DNA from: Bog-473 sp963719485
GTDB taxonomy: Bacteria; Actinomycetota; Acidimicrobiia; Acidimicrobiales; RAAP-2
DNA: 64,000 nucleotides
Direction of reading: 5' to 3'
Assembly: GCA_963719485.1 (NCBI GenBank)
Contig: OY970387.1
Coordinates: 496,001-560,000 of the forward strand
Below the pieces are notes generated by a model. The model was not told the origin of the DNA. It did not search any database and saw nothing but the letters and a program-made list of their open reading frames with translations. The position numbers and the translations under genes were made by a program. Positions 25,594-34,007 of the stretch are shown piece by piece; the stretch's first letter is position 1; each line of letters opens with the position of its first letter.

Positions 25594-26895
25594 ATGGCGT
25601 GGGACTTCGAAACCGATCCTGAGTACCAGAAGAAGTTGGACTGGGCCGATGCGTTCGTCCGGGAGGAGGTCGAGCCGCTCGACCTCGCGTTCCCCCACCT
25701 GCAGTTCACGCCGCTGGAGGGCAAACGGCGCGAGGCGATCGACCCCCTCAAGGAGGAGGTGCGGCGGCAGAACCTGTGGGCGACCCATCTGGGCGCCGAC
25801 CTCGGGGGCCAGGGGTACGGCCAGCTGAAGCTGGCGCTGCTCAACGAGATCCTGGGCCGGTCGTCGTGGGCGCCCATCGTGTTCGGGTGCCAGGCGCCCG
25901 ATACCGGTAACGCGGAGATCATCGCCCACTACGGGACGGACGACCAGAAGGCGCGCTACCTGCAGCCGCTGCTCTCGGGAGAGTGCTTCTCGAGCTACTC
26001 CATGACGGAGCCCCACGCGGGCGCCGATCCGACGATGTTCAAGACCCGGGCCGTCAAAGACGGCGACGAGTGGGTCATCAACGGGTGGAAGTACTTCTCG
26101 TCCAACGCCAAGACGGCGTCGTTCCTCATCGTGATGGCGGTGACCAACCCCGACGTCAGCCCGTACAAGGGGATGTCGATGTTCCTGGTGCCGACCGACA
26201 CGCCCGGCGTGAACATCGAGCGCAACGTGGGCCTGTACGGCGAGCCGGTGAACGAGGGCTCCCACGCCCTGATCCACTACGAGGACGTGCGCGTCCCTGA
26301 AGAATCGCTGCTCGGCGGCGAGGGCCAGGCCTTCGTCATCGCGCAGACCCGTCTCGGGGGCGGGCGCATCCATCACGCCATGCGGACGATCGGCATGGCC
26401 CAGAAGGCGATCGACATGATGTGCGAGCGGGCGCTGAGCCGCGAGACCGCCGGCAGCAAGCTCGCCGACAAGCAGTTCGTGCAGGGCTACATCGCCGACT
26501 CCTACGCCCAGCTGATCCAGTTCCGGCTCTTCGTGCTCTATACCGCGTGGGAGATCGACAAGTACAACGACTACAAGCGCGTGCGCAAGGACATCGCCAC
26601 GGCCAAGGTCGTCATGCCCACGGTTTTGCACGACATCGCCTGGCGGGCCATGCAGGTGCACGGCGCGCTGGGGACGACCAACGAGATGCCGTTCTTCGGC
26701 ATGATCCACGGCGCCGGCGTGATGGGCCTGGCCGACGGCCCCACCGAGGTGCACAAGGTCACAGTGGCCCGCCAGGTGCTGCGCGACTACAAGGAGAGCG
26801 ACGACATCTGGCCCACCCAGTGGCTGCCCAAGCGCCAGGAGGCCGCCAAGGCGAAGTACGCCAAGTACCTCGAGCTCGAGGTGGGGAACCTGTGA
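25594..26895 (+). CDS. ACAD11/LvaC-like acyl-CoA dehydrogenase
   Basis: A 433-residue acyl-CoA dehydrogenase of the large ACAD10/ACAD11 type rather than the fatty-acid type. Diagnostic stretches are APDTGN (101-106), MTEPHAGAD, GGGRIHHAMRT (about 255-264), MCERAL and the C-terminal GLADGPTEVH. Relatives include the dehydrogenase half of animal ACAD11 and LvaC of the levulinate pathway, which act on 4-phosphoacyl-CoA made by an APH-type kinase. Such a kinase is encoded next, overlapping by GTGA. The start at 25594 has GGGAGGG upstream. I infer conversion of a 4-hydroxy(phospho)acyl-CoA to an enoyl-CoA; an ordinary dehydrogenase is the alternative. Confidence 0.9.
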   Translation: MAWDFETDPEYQKKLDWADAFVREEVEPLDLAFPHLQFTPLEGKRREAIDPLKEEVRRQNLWATHLGADLGGQGYGQLKLALLNEILGRSSWAPIVFGCQAPDTGNAEIIAHYGTDDQKARYLQPLLSGECFSSYSMTEPHAGADPTMFKTRAVKDGDEWVINGWKYFSSNAKTASFLIVMAVTNPDVSPYKGMSMFLVPTDTPGVNIERNVGLYGEPVNEGSHALIHYEDVRVPEESLLGGEGQAFVIAQTRLGGGRIHHAMRTIGMAQKAIDMMCERALSRETAGSKLADKQFVQGYIADSYAQLIQFRLFVLYTAWEIDKYNDYKRVRKDIATAKVVMPTVLHDIAWRAMQVHGALGTTNEMPFFGMIHGAGVMGLADGPTEVHKVTVARQVLRDYKESDDIWPTQWLPKRQEAAKAKYAKYLELEVGNL

Positions 26896-27965
26896 GCGCG
26901 ACCGAGGAGACCGCGTTGGAGGCAGAGACCCCGACGATCGCCGACGTCGACTCGCTGACGGCCTGGCTCGACACCCAGGGCCTCGGGGTCGGCGCGCCCC
27001 TCGAGCACGGTTACATCTCCGGGGGCAGCCAGAACGAGATCTACGAGCTGCGCCGCGGGGACCTGCACTGCGCCATGCGCATCCCCCCGACGAGCGCACC
27101 CGCCTCGCGCGACGAGGGCATCGTGCGCGAGTGGCGGATCATCGAGGCGCTCGGCGGCACGAACGTGCCGCACACCGAAGCGATCGCCGTGTGCACCGAC
27201 CCGTCGGTGCTCGGGCGGACCTTCTACCTGATGGGCTTCGTCGACGGCTGGTCGCCGATGTCCACCCGGCGCCTCTGGCCGGCTCCCTTCGACACCGATC
27301 TGGAGAAGCGGCGCGGGCTGGCCTTCCAGCTCGTCGAGGGGATCGCGCTGCTCGGCAACGTCGACTGGCAGGCCAAGGGACTGCAGGACCTCGGCCGACC
27401 CGAGGGGTTCCACGAGCGCCAGGTCGATCGTTGGACCGCGTTCTTGGAGCGCATCAAGGGCCGCGAGCTGCCCGGCTTCGACGAGGCCGCCGCGTGGCTG
27501 CGGGCGCACCGGCCCATCGACTACATCCCGGGCCTCATGCACGGCGACTACCAGTTCGCCAACGTCATGTTCAAGCACGGCGCGCCGGCGCGGCTCGCCG
27601 CCATCGTCGACTGGGAGATGGGGACGGTCGGCGACCCCAAGCTCGACCTGGGCTGGGTCGTGCAGTCCTGGCCCGACGACACCACCGCGGACGAGGACAG
27701 GGCGGGCGGCTACGTCGACATGACGGGCATGCCGTTGAAGGACGAGGTCCTCGCCCACTACGCCACGACGTCCGGCCGGCAGGTCGACGACATCGACTAC
27801 TACTGCGTCCTGGCCAAGTGGAAGCTCGCCGTCGTCCTGGAGCAGGGCTACCAGCGGGCGGGCGACGACGAGAAGCTCCAGGCCTTCGGGCCCGTCGTGA
27901 CCGACCTGATGCAGGCGGCGGCCGACCTGGCCGAGACGACGGACTACTCGGTGCTGGCCGACTGA
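26892..27965 (+). CDS. APH-family phosphotransferase, LvaA/ACAD11-kinase-like
   Basis: A 357-residue kinase-fold protein with the APH catalytic loop HGDYQFANV (217-225, Asp219) and the metal-binding VDWEMGTVGDPKLDL (Asp240). It shares this family with aminoglycoside kinases, but the coupling to an ACAD11-type dehydrogenase (GTG overlapping the upstream stop, GTGA) points to phosphorylation of a hydroxyacyl-CoA, as shown for LvaA and for the kinase domain of ACAD11. It is followed by a quinone oxidoreductase. Antibiotic resistance is unlikely from this context. Confidence 0.9.
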   Translation: MSATEETALEAETPTIADVDSLTAWLDTQGLGVGAPLEHGYISGGSQNEIYELRRGDLHCAMRIPPTSAPASRDEGIVREWRIIEALGGTNVPHTEAIAVCTDPSVLGRTFYLMGFVDGWSPMSTRRLWPAPFDTDLEKRRGLAFQLVEGIALLGNVDWQAKGLQDLGRPEGFHERQVDRWTAFLERIKGRELPGFDEAAAWLRAHRPIDYIPGLMHGDYQFANVMFKHGAPARLAAIVDWEMGTVGDPKLDLGWVVQSWPDDTTADEDRAGGYVDMTGMPLKDEVLAHYATTSGRQVDDIDYYCVLAKWKLAVVLEQGYQRAGDDEKLQAFGPVVTDLMQAAADLAETTDYSVLAD

Positions 27966-28004
27966 GCCAGGGGGGCCGGCCGAGGACGTGGGGGTCAGCT
28001 GAGG

Positions 28005-28988
28005 GTGCGCGCCGCGCTGTGCTCCGTCTACGGGGGTCCCGAGGTCGTCGAGGTCGTCGACGTCCCGCCGCCGGCGCTCGGTGCCGGGGAGATCAGGGTC
28101 CGGGTCCACGTCGGGGCGATCAACTTCCCCGACCTGCTGGTGATCGCCAACACGTACCAGATGTCCGCCACCCTGCCCTTCATCACGGGCAGCGAGTTCT
28201 CCGGCGTGGTCACCGAGGTCGGTGACGGTGTCAGGAGGCTGCACGTCGGTGACCGCGTGTTCGGCTCGTGCTTCGTGGGCGCCTTCGCCGAGGAGGTGGT
28301 GGTCGAGGCCGGTGCGGTGACGCCGATCCCTCCCGCGGTGGACGACCACGTCGCCGCAGCGTTCGGCGTCGCGTACAAGACGGCGTACCACGTGCTCCGC
28401 TCGGTGGCCGCCCTGCAGCCGGGCGAAGAGCTCATCGTGCTCGGTGCAGGCGGCGGCGTCGGTTCCGCCGCGGTGCAGCTCGGCGCCGCGCTGGGCGCGA
28501 CGGTGACGGCGGTCGCCTCGACGCCCGAGAAGCTCGAGGCGGCACGGGCCTGCGGCGCGGAGCGGCTGATCGACCACCGCTCCGGCGACCTGCGCCAGGC
28601 CCTCCGTGACGCGCTGCCCGGCGGTGCCGACGTCGTGATCGACCCGGTCGGGGGGGACCTGGCCGAGCCCGCACTGCGTTCACTGCACTACGGCGGCCGC
28701 TTCGTGACCGTCGGCTATGCCGCCGGCACCATCCCCCGCATCCCGCTCAACCTGGTGTTGCTGAAGGGCATCCACATCCTCGGGTTCCAGTTCAGGGACT
28801 TCGCCACGCACCAGCCGGCGGACATGGCCCGCAACGACCGCGAGCTGCTCGAGCTCCTGGCCGAGGGCCGGGCCGCGCCGCTCATCGGGGCCGAGTTCGA
28901 TCTGGCCGAGGTGGTGGCGGCGCTCCGCCACGTGGCCGACGGCCGGGCGGTGGGCAAAGTGCTCCTGCGAGTGGCACCAGGCGCCTGA
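28005..28988 (+). CDS. NADPH:quinone oxidoreductase-type MDR protein
   Basis: A 327-residue zinc-independent medium-chain dehydrogenase/reductase. GroES-like N-terminal half, then a Rossmann domain with GAGGGVGS (147-154), and no structural zinc cysteines. The family reduces quinones, or the double bond of enones and enoyl-CoA. GTG at 28005 follows GCTGAGG. It is 39 bases after the kinase in the same direction, so it belongs to the same TetR-controlled operon and might reduce an enoyl or enone intermediate. Confidence 0.88.
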   Translation: MRAALCSVYGGPEVVEVVDVPPPALGAGEIRVRVHVGAINFPDLLVIANTYQMSATLPFITGSEFSGVVTEVGDGVRRLHVGDRVFGSCFVGAFAEEVVVEAGAVTPIPPAVDDHVAAAFGVAYKTAYHVLRSVAALQPGEELIVLGAGGGVGSAAVQLGAALGATVTAVASTPEKLEAARACGAERLIDHRSGDLRQALRDALPGGADVVIDPVGGDLAEPALRSLHYGGRFVTVGYAAGTIPRIPLNLVLLKGIHILGFQFRDFATHQPADMARNDRELLELLAEGRAAPLIGAEFDLAEVVAALRHVADGRAVGKVLLRVAPGA

Positions 28989-29031
28989 CCAGGTGCGACC
29001 CCAAGGGGCGGGGACGAGGTCCAGGGGACTA

Positions 29032-29063
29032 TTGTCGACGTCGATGTCAGAATTAGATTCCGC
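29032..29063 (+). promoter_or_regulatory. second promoter with the same TetR-like operator
   Basis: TCAGAAT-TAG-ATTCCGC (29047-29063) matches the palindrome at 25553-25569 at 12 of 14 arm positions with the same three-base centre. TTGTCG (29032-29037), a 16-base gap and TAGATT (29054-29059) form a promoter in which the -10 box starts in the centre, the same geometry as at the first site. It precedes the CoA transferase gene and supports a shared repressor. Confidence 0.55.
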
Positions 29064-29111
29064 CGGGGGCCCGGGTGGCAGCCGGGCCGGGCGGACAGAG
29101 GGAGGGTTTTC

Positions 29112-30344
29112 GTGACCGCAGTGATGGAGGGCGTCCGCATCCTCGAGGTGGCCGAGCACACGTTCGTGCCGGCGGCCTCGGCGCTTCTCGCCGACTGGGG
29201 CGCCGAGGTGATCAAGATCGAGCACGTCGAGCGGGGCGACGCCATGCGCGGCCTCGCTGCCACCGGCGTGGTGTCGATCACCGGCGACGTGCACGCGCTG
29301 CTCGAGCACTCGAACCGGGGCAAGCGGAGCCTCGGCCCTCGACCTGACCACGCCCGAAGGGCTCGACATCCTCTACAAGCTGGTCGCCACCGCGACGTGT
29401 TCCTCACCAACAAGCTGCCGCGGGTGCGCACCAAGCTGAACATCGAGCGTCGAGGACATCCGGGCGCACAACCCGAACATCATCTACGTGCGCGGCACCG
29501 GCCAGGGCGAGCGCGGGCCCGACGCCGACAAGGGCTCCTACGACTCCCTCTCCTTCTGGTCCCGGGCCGGCGTCGCCCTCGGGCGACCCCGTCGGCCCGA
29601 GTACGATCTCGTCCGGTCCCCCCGGCGCCGGGCTTCGGCGACTCCATCGGCGGCCATGACCATCGCCGGCGGGATCATGGGCGCGCTGTTCCACCGCGAG
29701 CGCACCGGCGAGGCCACGACCGTCGACGTGTCGCTGCTCGGCACCGGCATGTGGGCCATGGGCCAGGCCTTCGCCCTGTCGCTGGTCAGCGACACGCCCT
29801 GGGCCGGCCCGCCGGCGGACGCGCCGCGGCTCAACCCGCTCGTCGCGCAACTACCAGACCAAGGACGAGCGCGTCGCTCTCCTTCTGCTGCCTCCAGGCC
29901 GGCCGGTACTGGGCCGACGCTCTGCGTGGCGGTCGGCCGGCCCGAGCTCGGCCACCGACCCGCGCTTCGCCGACCACGCCGGCGCTCGTCGAGAACAGCC
30001 TGGAAGCGCAGCGCGCTCATGGAGCGAGGCCTTCGCCGAGCGCACGCGTGGCCGAGTGGCGCGAGCGGCTGGCCGACTTCACCGGCCAGTGGGCCGTCGT
30101 GCAGGACACGCTCGAGGCCGCGGCCGACCCGCAGACGCGTCGCCAACGGCTACATGCAGGACTGCGAGACGGCGGGCGGCACGCCGTTCCAGCTCGTGGC
30201 CGCGCCCGTGCAGTTCGACGAGCGAGCCGGCCACCGGTGCGACGGGCTCCCGAGTTCAACGAGCACGGCGACGCCATCCTCGAAGAGCTCGGCCTCGACT
30301 GGGACACCATCGTGGACCTCAAGGTCCGCGGCGTCGTCGGCTAG
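29112..30344 (+). CDS. CaiB/BaiF family CoA transferase, many frameshifts
   Basis: The recovered protein (about 400 residues) begins VTAVMEGVRILEVAEHTFVP, contains DWGAEVIKIEHVERGDAMRG, a catalytic-Asp region GFGDSIG, and the GALFHRERTGEATTVDVSLLG segment that defines class III CoA transferases. It should move CoA between carboxylic acids, or act as a racemase-like family member. Frame switches occur near 29335, 29390, 29450, 29590, 29635, 29855, 29880, 29910, 29950, 29983, 30040, 30135 and 30230, mostly one-base length changes in short G/C runs. Each segment matches the family, so errors rather than decay are likely. GGAGGG precedes the GTG start. Confidence 0.8.
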   Translation: MTAVMEGVRILEVAEHTFVPAASALLADWGAEVIKIEHVERGDAMRGLAATGVVSITGDVHALLEHSNRGKRSLGPRPDHARRARHPLQAGRHRDVFLTNKLPRVRTKLNIERRGHPGAQPEHHLRARHRPGRARARRRQGLLRLPLLLVPGRRRPRATPSARVRSRPVPPAPGFGDSIGGHDHRRRDHGRAVPPRAHRRGHDRRRVAARHRHVGHGPGLRPVAGQRHALGRPAGGRAAAQPARRATTRPRTSASLSFCCLQAGRYWADALRGGRPARARPPTRASPTTPALVENSLEAQRAHGARPSPSARVAEWRERLADFTGQWAVVQDTLEAAADPQTRRQRLHAGLRDGGRHAVPARGRARAVRRASRPPVRRAPEFNEHGDAILEELGLDWDTIVDLKVRGVVG

Positions 30345-30389
30345 GACACATTCACGCACGCCGCACACGCGCTTCAGGAGGGAAGAGAT

Positions 30390-31227
30390 ATGGGACTGTT
30401 CGATGCATTCCGCTACGACGGCAAGCGGGTCCTGGTCGTCGGCGGCGCGACCGGCATGGGTGCCGCCGCGGCCGAGCTGGTGCAGGACGCCGGGGCCGAG
30501 GTCGTGGTGATGGACTTCGCCGAGGTGAAGCTGCCCGGCGCCAAGGCCATCCACGTGAACCTGGCCGAGGAGGCCTCGATCGACGCCGCGGTCGACGAGT
30601 GCGGCGGCCCGATCCACGCGCTCTTCTCGTGCGCCGGCGTCGCCGACGGCACGCCCGGCATCGAGAAGATCAACTTCGTCGGCCACCGCCACCTGATCGA
30701 CCGGATGCTGGCCGGGGACATGCTGCCCCGCGGCTCGGCCATCGGCTTCATCTCGTCGGCCGCCGGCCTCGGCTGGGAGTCCAACCTCGGCGAGCTCAAG
30801 GAGTACCTCGACACGCCCGACTTCGACTCGGGTGCGGCCTGGGCCGTCGAGCACGGCAACGCCGACTACTTCCACTCCAAGCAGGCGGTCTGCGCCTACG
30901 TGGCCCGCGAGGCCTTCCCGCTGCTCAAGCAGGGCATCCGCATCAACGCCATCTGCCCCGGCCCGACCGACACGCCGCTGGCCCAGGCCAACGCGGAGAT
31001 GTGGCTCGGCTTCGGCGCCGACTACCGCGAGGAGGCCGGGCATCGAGGCCTCGACCCCGCTCGAGCAGGCCTACCCGCTCGTGTTCCTGTGCAGCGACGC
31101 CGGCGGCGGCCATCAGCGGGCATCACCCTGATCACCGACGTCGGCTACGTCAGCTCGGGCATCACCGAGCGCGTTCCCGCCGGCCACGCCGGCGGCAGGG
31201 TTCCTCCTCGCCCGCAGCTGGGACTGA
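30390..31227 (+). CDS. short-chain dehydrogenase, 3alpha-HSD-like, frameshifted near the end
   Basis: An SDR with coenzyme motif GGATGMG and active site YFHSK preceded by a long insertion (GELKEYLDTPDFDSG), the same subgroup as the SDR at 13.1 kb. The first about 215 residues are intact; three extra or missing bases near 31041, 31085-31110 and 31170 then break the C-terminus. Correction gives AISGITLITDVGYVSSG and a TGA at 31225-31227, close to the convergent DoxX gene. It follows the CoA transferase by 45 bases, so both probably belong to the operator-controlled unit. Substrate: an alcohol/ketone of the same pathway. Confidence 0.83.
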
Positions 31228-31230
31228 CGC

Positions 31231-31788
31231 TCAGGCGGACTTGTCCGCCTCGGCGGGCTTGTCCGGGCGCCAGTAGACGGCGAGCAGCCCCGCCGCGCCG
31301 AGCGCGCCGGCGCCGAGTGAGATGCCGAAGCCGGGCCACCCCCACAGGTCCTGCAGTGTGCTCACGTGCCCGTCGATGCTCCACTGGCCGGGCCCCAGAG
31401 TCCCGATGACCACGCCCATGGCCGTGAGCACCATGACGTACTCCCAACCCTCACCGGGCCTGAAGATGAAGAACCCGTTCCTGAGGTGGTTGGTGATCCA
31501 GGCCACGAGCATGACGCCGACAACACCCGCGGCGGCGACGGGCGTCAGCAGGCCTAACACGAGCAGCGTCCCGGCGCCGATTTCGGTGAGGCTCGCCGTC
31601 CAGGCGTGGAGGATGCCCGGGCGCATGCCCAGCGAATGGAACCAGCGGCCGGTGCCCTCGATCTTCCCGCCCCCGTAGATGTGGTTGATGCCGTGGGCGA
31701 GGAAGACGGCCCCGATCACCACCCGGAGGATCAGCAGCGCCATGTTGACGGAGGATGCAGAGAGGTCACCCAGGATCACATGCGGCAC
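31231..31788 (-). CDS. DoxX family membrane protein
   Basis: A 185-residue integral membrane protein with four or five hydrophobic segments and the DoxX-type features FLAHGINHIYGGG near residue 35 and LVAWITNHLRNGFF. DoxX proteins are often membrane subunits accompanying redox enzymes, with no settled mechanism. It is convergent with the SDR, ending three bases away, and stands alone in its direction, 120 bases downstream of the amidohydrolase. An internal ATG (MALLILRVV) is an alternative start. Confidence 0.8.
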   Translation of the reverse strand: MPHVILGDLSASSVNMALLILRVVIGAVFLAHGINHIYGGGKIEGTGRWFHSLGMRPGILHAWTASLTEIGAGTLLVLGLLTPVAAAGVVGVMLVAWITNHLRNGFFIFRPGEGWEYVMVLTAMGVVIGTLGPGQWSIDGHVSTLQDLWGWPGFGISLGAGALGAAGLLAVYWRPDKPAEADKSA

Positions 31789-31908
31789 GCTCGAACCTTC
31801 CTTCTCTCAGCCCTGGGGAGCGTCACGTGGGCTCCCGTCCGACAGTGTGGCACCGTCGGCGCCGAACCCTAGCGACTCTCAGCACGCTGCGGCATCCTCG
31901 CCACCGGG

Positions 31909-33153
31909 TCAGACGCCTTTGTAGACCTGGCCGTCCTTCATCACGAAGCTGACGTCCTTCGTGACCTTGATGTCCTCCGACGGATCGCCGGGCACGGCGA
32001 TGACGTCCGCCAGGTAGCCCGCCTCGAGCCGGCCGAGGTCGTGCGCCCGCTCCACGAGGTCGGCGCTGGTCAGCGTGGCCGCCTGCAGGGCCTGCATGGG
32101 CGTCATGCCGCGGTCGACCATGGCGATGAGCTCGTCGGCCTGCGTCCCGTGCGGGATCGCCGGTGCGTCCGAGCCGCAGGCGATCTTCACCCCGGCGGCG
32201 AGGGCCTTGCCGAACATCTGCCGGGCCCGCGGGAAGATCTCGGCCGCCTTCTTCTGCAGGATCGGGTGGATGCGGTCGATCGCCATGTGGTCGGCCAGCG
32301 CGGTGGTGCCGACGAGGAACGTCCCGGAGTCCGCCATCAGCTTGACGGTGTCGTCGGAGGCGAGCGACCCGTGCTCGATGCAGTCGACCCCCGCCCGGAT
32401 GCAGGCCCGGATACCGGAATCTCCATGCGCATGGGCGGCCACGCGGAGGCCGTTGCGGTGCGCCTCGTCGACGATGGCTTCGAGTTCCTCGTCGGAATAC
32501 TGCTGGGCGCCGGCCGCCGAGCTGAAGGACATGACCCCGCCCGACGCCGAGATCTTGATGAGCTTGGCCCCGTACTTCATCTGGTAGCGGACGGCCTTGC
32601 GCACCTCCGCCACGCCGTTGGCGATGCCCGACTCCACGCTCTGGGGCATGATGCCGGGCGCGAGCCCCTGGAACATGGTGGGATCGAGGTGGCCGCCGGT
32701 CGGCGTGATGGCGTGGCCCGCGGGGTAGATGCGTGGGCCGGGGAACCACCCCTGGTCGACCGCCTTGGCCAGGTCCACGTCCAGCAGGAAGCCCGCCGTG
32801 TAGACCATGAGGCCCAGGTTCCGCACGGTGGTGAAGCCCGCCAGCAGTGTCGTGCGGCAGTTCACGACGCCCCGCAGCGTCCGGTAGACGGGCGAGTCCT
32901 TGACACCGTGCATCGGGTCGGGCAGCCCGTCGGGACCGCCGGGCCCCCCGATGAGCATGTTGAGCTCCATGTCCATGAGGCCCGGCAGCAGCGTCACGTC
33001 GCCGAGGTCGACCTCCGTGGCGGGACTGGGGAGCTCCGAGGGGTTGACCGCGACGATCTGGTTCCCGTCCACGACGATCACCGCCGGGGACCGCACCTCG
33101 CCGGAAACGACGTCGACCCATCGGTCGGCCCGCAGAATCGTCACGTCACTCAT
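31909..33153 (-). CDS. imidazolonepropionase-like amidohydrolase lacking the HxH motif
   Basis: A 414-residue amidohydrolase-superfamily protein with the terminal beta-sandwich and TIM barrel. Most metal ligands are recognisable: Lys200 in KLIKISASGG, His241 in AAHAHGD, His261 in CIEHGS and Asp329 in CGSDAP. The first-strand HxH is replaced by Glu-x-Asn in GLMDMELNM (residues 59-66). That could mean a mononuclear or altered metal site, or a different reaction from prolidase-like relatives. It follows the TauD-type dioxygenase by ten bases in an SDR-dioxygenase-hydrolase operon. Substrate unknown; an amide, lactam or lactone is possible. Confidence 0.87.
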   Translation of the reverse strand: MSDVTILRADRWVDVVSGEVRSPAVIVVDGNQIVAVNPSELPSPATEVDLGDVTLLPGLMDMELNMLIGGPGGPDGLPDPMHGVKDSPVYRTLRGVVNCRTTLLAGFTTVRNLGLMVYTAGFLLDVDLAKAVDQGWFPGPRIYPAGHAITPTGGHLDPTMFQGLAPGIMPQSVESGIANGVAEVRKAVRYQMKYGAKLIKISASGGVMSFSSAAGAQQYSDEELEAIVDEAHRNGLRVAAHAHGDSGIRACIRAGVDCIEHGSLASDDTVKLMADSGTFLVGTTALADHMAIDRIHPILQKKAAEIFPRARQMFGKALAAGVKIACGSDAPAIPHGTQADELIAMVDRGMTPMQALQAATLTSADLVERAHDLGRLEAGYLADVIAVPGDPSEDIKVTKDVSFVMKDGQVYKGV

Positions 33154-33163
33154 CGCAAAACTC

Positions 33164-33994
33164 CTAACGGATCGGCTCGTCGCCGCTCATGCTGGTGCGG
33201 TGCATCTCGCGGGCTGACATCGGGTCGTAGGGCATCACCCGGTGCATCACGCCGGTGTTGTCCCAGATGACCATGTCGCCGACCGTCCACTCGTGCCGGT
33301 AGACGCGCGCCGGCGCCGTCGACCGCTCGACCAGCTCGTCGAGCAGGGCCCTGCCCTCGTCACGGTCCATCCCGACCACGTGCGACGCCGAGGCGCCGAT
33401 GACGAGGGAGCGCCGGCCCGACCGGTGCTGCCAGACGAGCGGGTGCTCCTTGTCGGGCCTGGTCCGCCAGCCCGTCACCTGGTCGGGTGTGGGGTCGGGG
33501 TGCACCAGGCGCTGGGAGGCCTCGAGGGAATGGAGCACACGGAGCTCCTCGTAGCGCTTCTTCTCGGCACCGTTGAGGTCGTCGTAGGCGGCGTACGTGC
33601 TGGCGAACTCCGTCTCCCCGCCCGTGGCCGAGGTCACGTGGGCGCTGAGCGTCGTCGCCTTCGCGGGGACGTCGTCCTGCGCGCCGTCGATGTGCCAGTG
33701 GACGGTCCCGCGCAGGTACTCGGCCATCGCCGCCTTCGTGGGGTCGAGCGTGACCGTGAAGATCTTCGGCGGCGGTGCCGGCTCGGCCTTCCCCACGTCG
33801 TCGAGCCGCTTGGAGAACGCGACCTGGGTCTCGTCATCGATGTGGAGCCCGCGGAACACCAGGACCCCGTTCTCCTCGAGCGCCTCCATGCACGCCGCCG
33901 GCAGGGTGTCGTCGTCCAGCAGGCCTTCGGGGTCCAACCCGAGCACCTCGGCCCCGACCGTTGCTCCGAGCTTCTTCGTGGTGAGCGTGCTCAT
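33164..33994 (-). CDS. TauD/TfdA family Fe(II)/2-oxoglutarate dioxygenase
   Basis: A 276-residue dioxygenase with the iron-binding HWHID (His101 and Asp103), the distal His251 in GVMHRVMPYD and a following arginine (Arg262 or 266) for 2-oxoglutarate. The family oxidises sulfonates, herbicide ethers, and other small carboxylates, giving hydroxylation or cleavage. It lies 13 bases after the SDR and ten before the amidohydrolase, so a hydroxylation-oxidation-hydrolysis sequence is plausible. The promoter with an inverted repeat at 34.9 kb probably drives all three. Confidence 0.9.
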   Translation of the reverse strand: MSTLTTKKLGATVGAEVLGLDPEGLLDDDTLPAACMEALEENGVLVFRGLHIDDETQVAFSKRLDDVGKAEPAPPPKIFTVTLDPTKAAMAEYLRGTVHWHIDGAQDDVPAKATTLSAHVTSATGGETEFASTYAAYDDLNGAEKKRYEELRVLHSLEASQRLVHPDPTPDQVTGWRTRPDKEHPLVWQHRSGRRSLVIGASASHVVGMDRDEGRALLDELVERSTAPARVYRHEWTVGDMVIWDNTGVMHRVMPYDPMSAREMHRTSMSGDEPIR

Positions 33995-34007
33995 CTGCTT
34001 GCTCCTC

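Noticed and set aside
26892..27965. Aminoglycoside resistance gene
   Set aside because: The APH fold alone suggests this, but translational coupling to an ACAD11-like dehydrogenase and the catabolic context point to a hydroxyacyl-CoA kinase.
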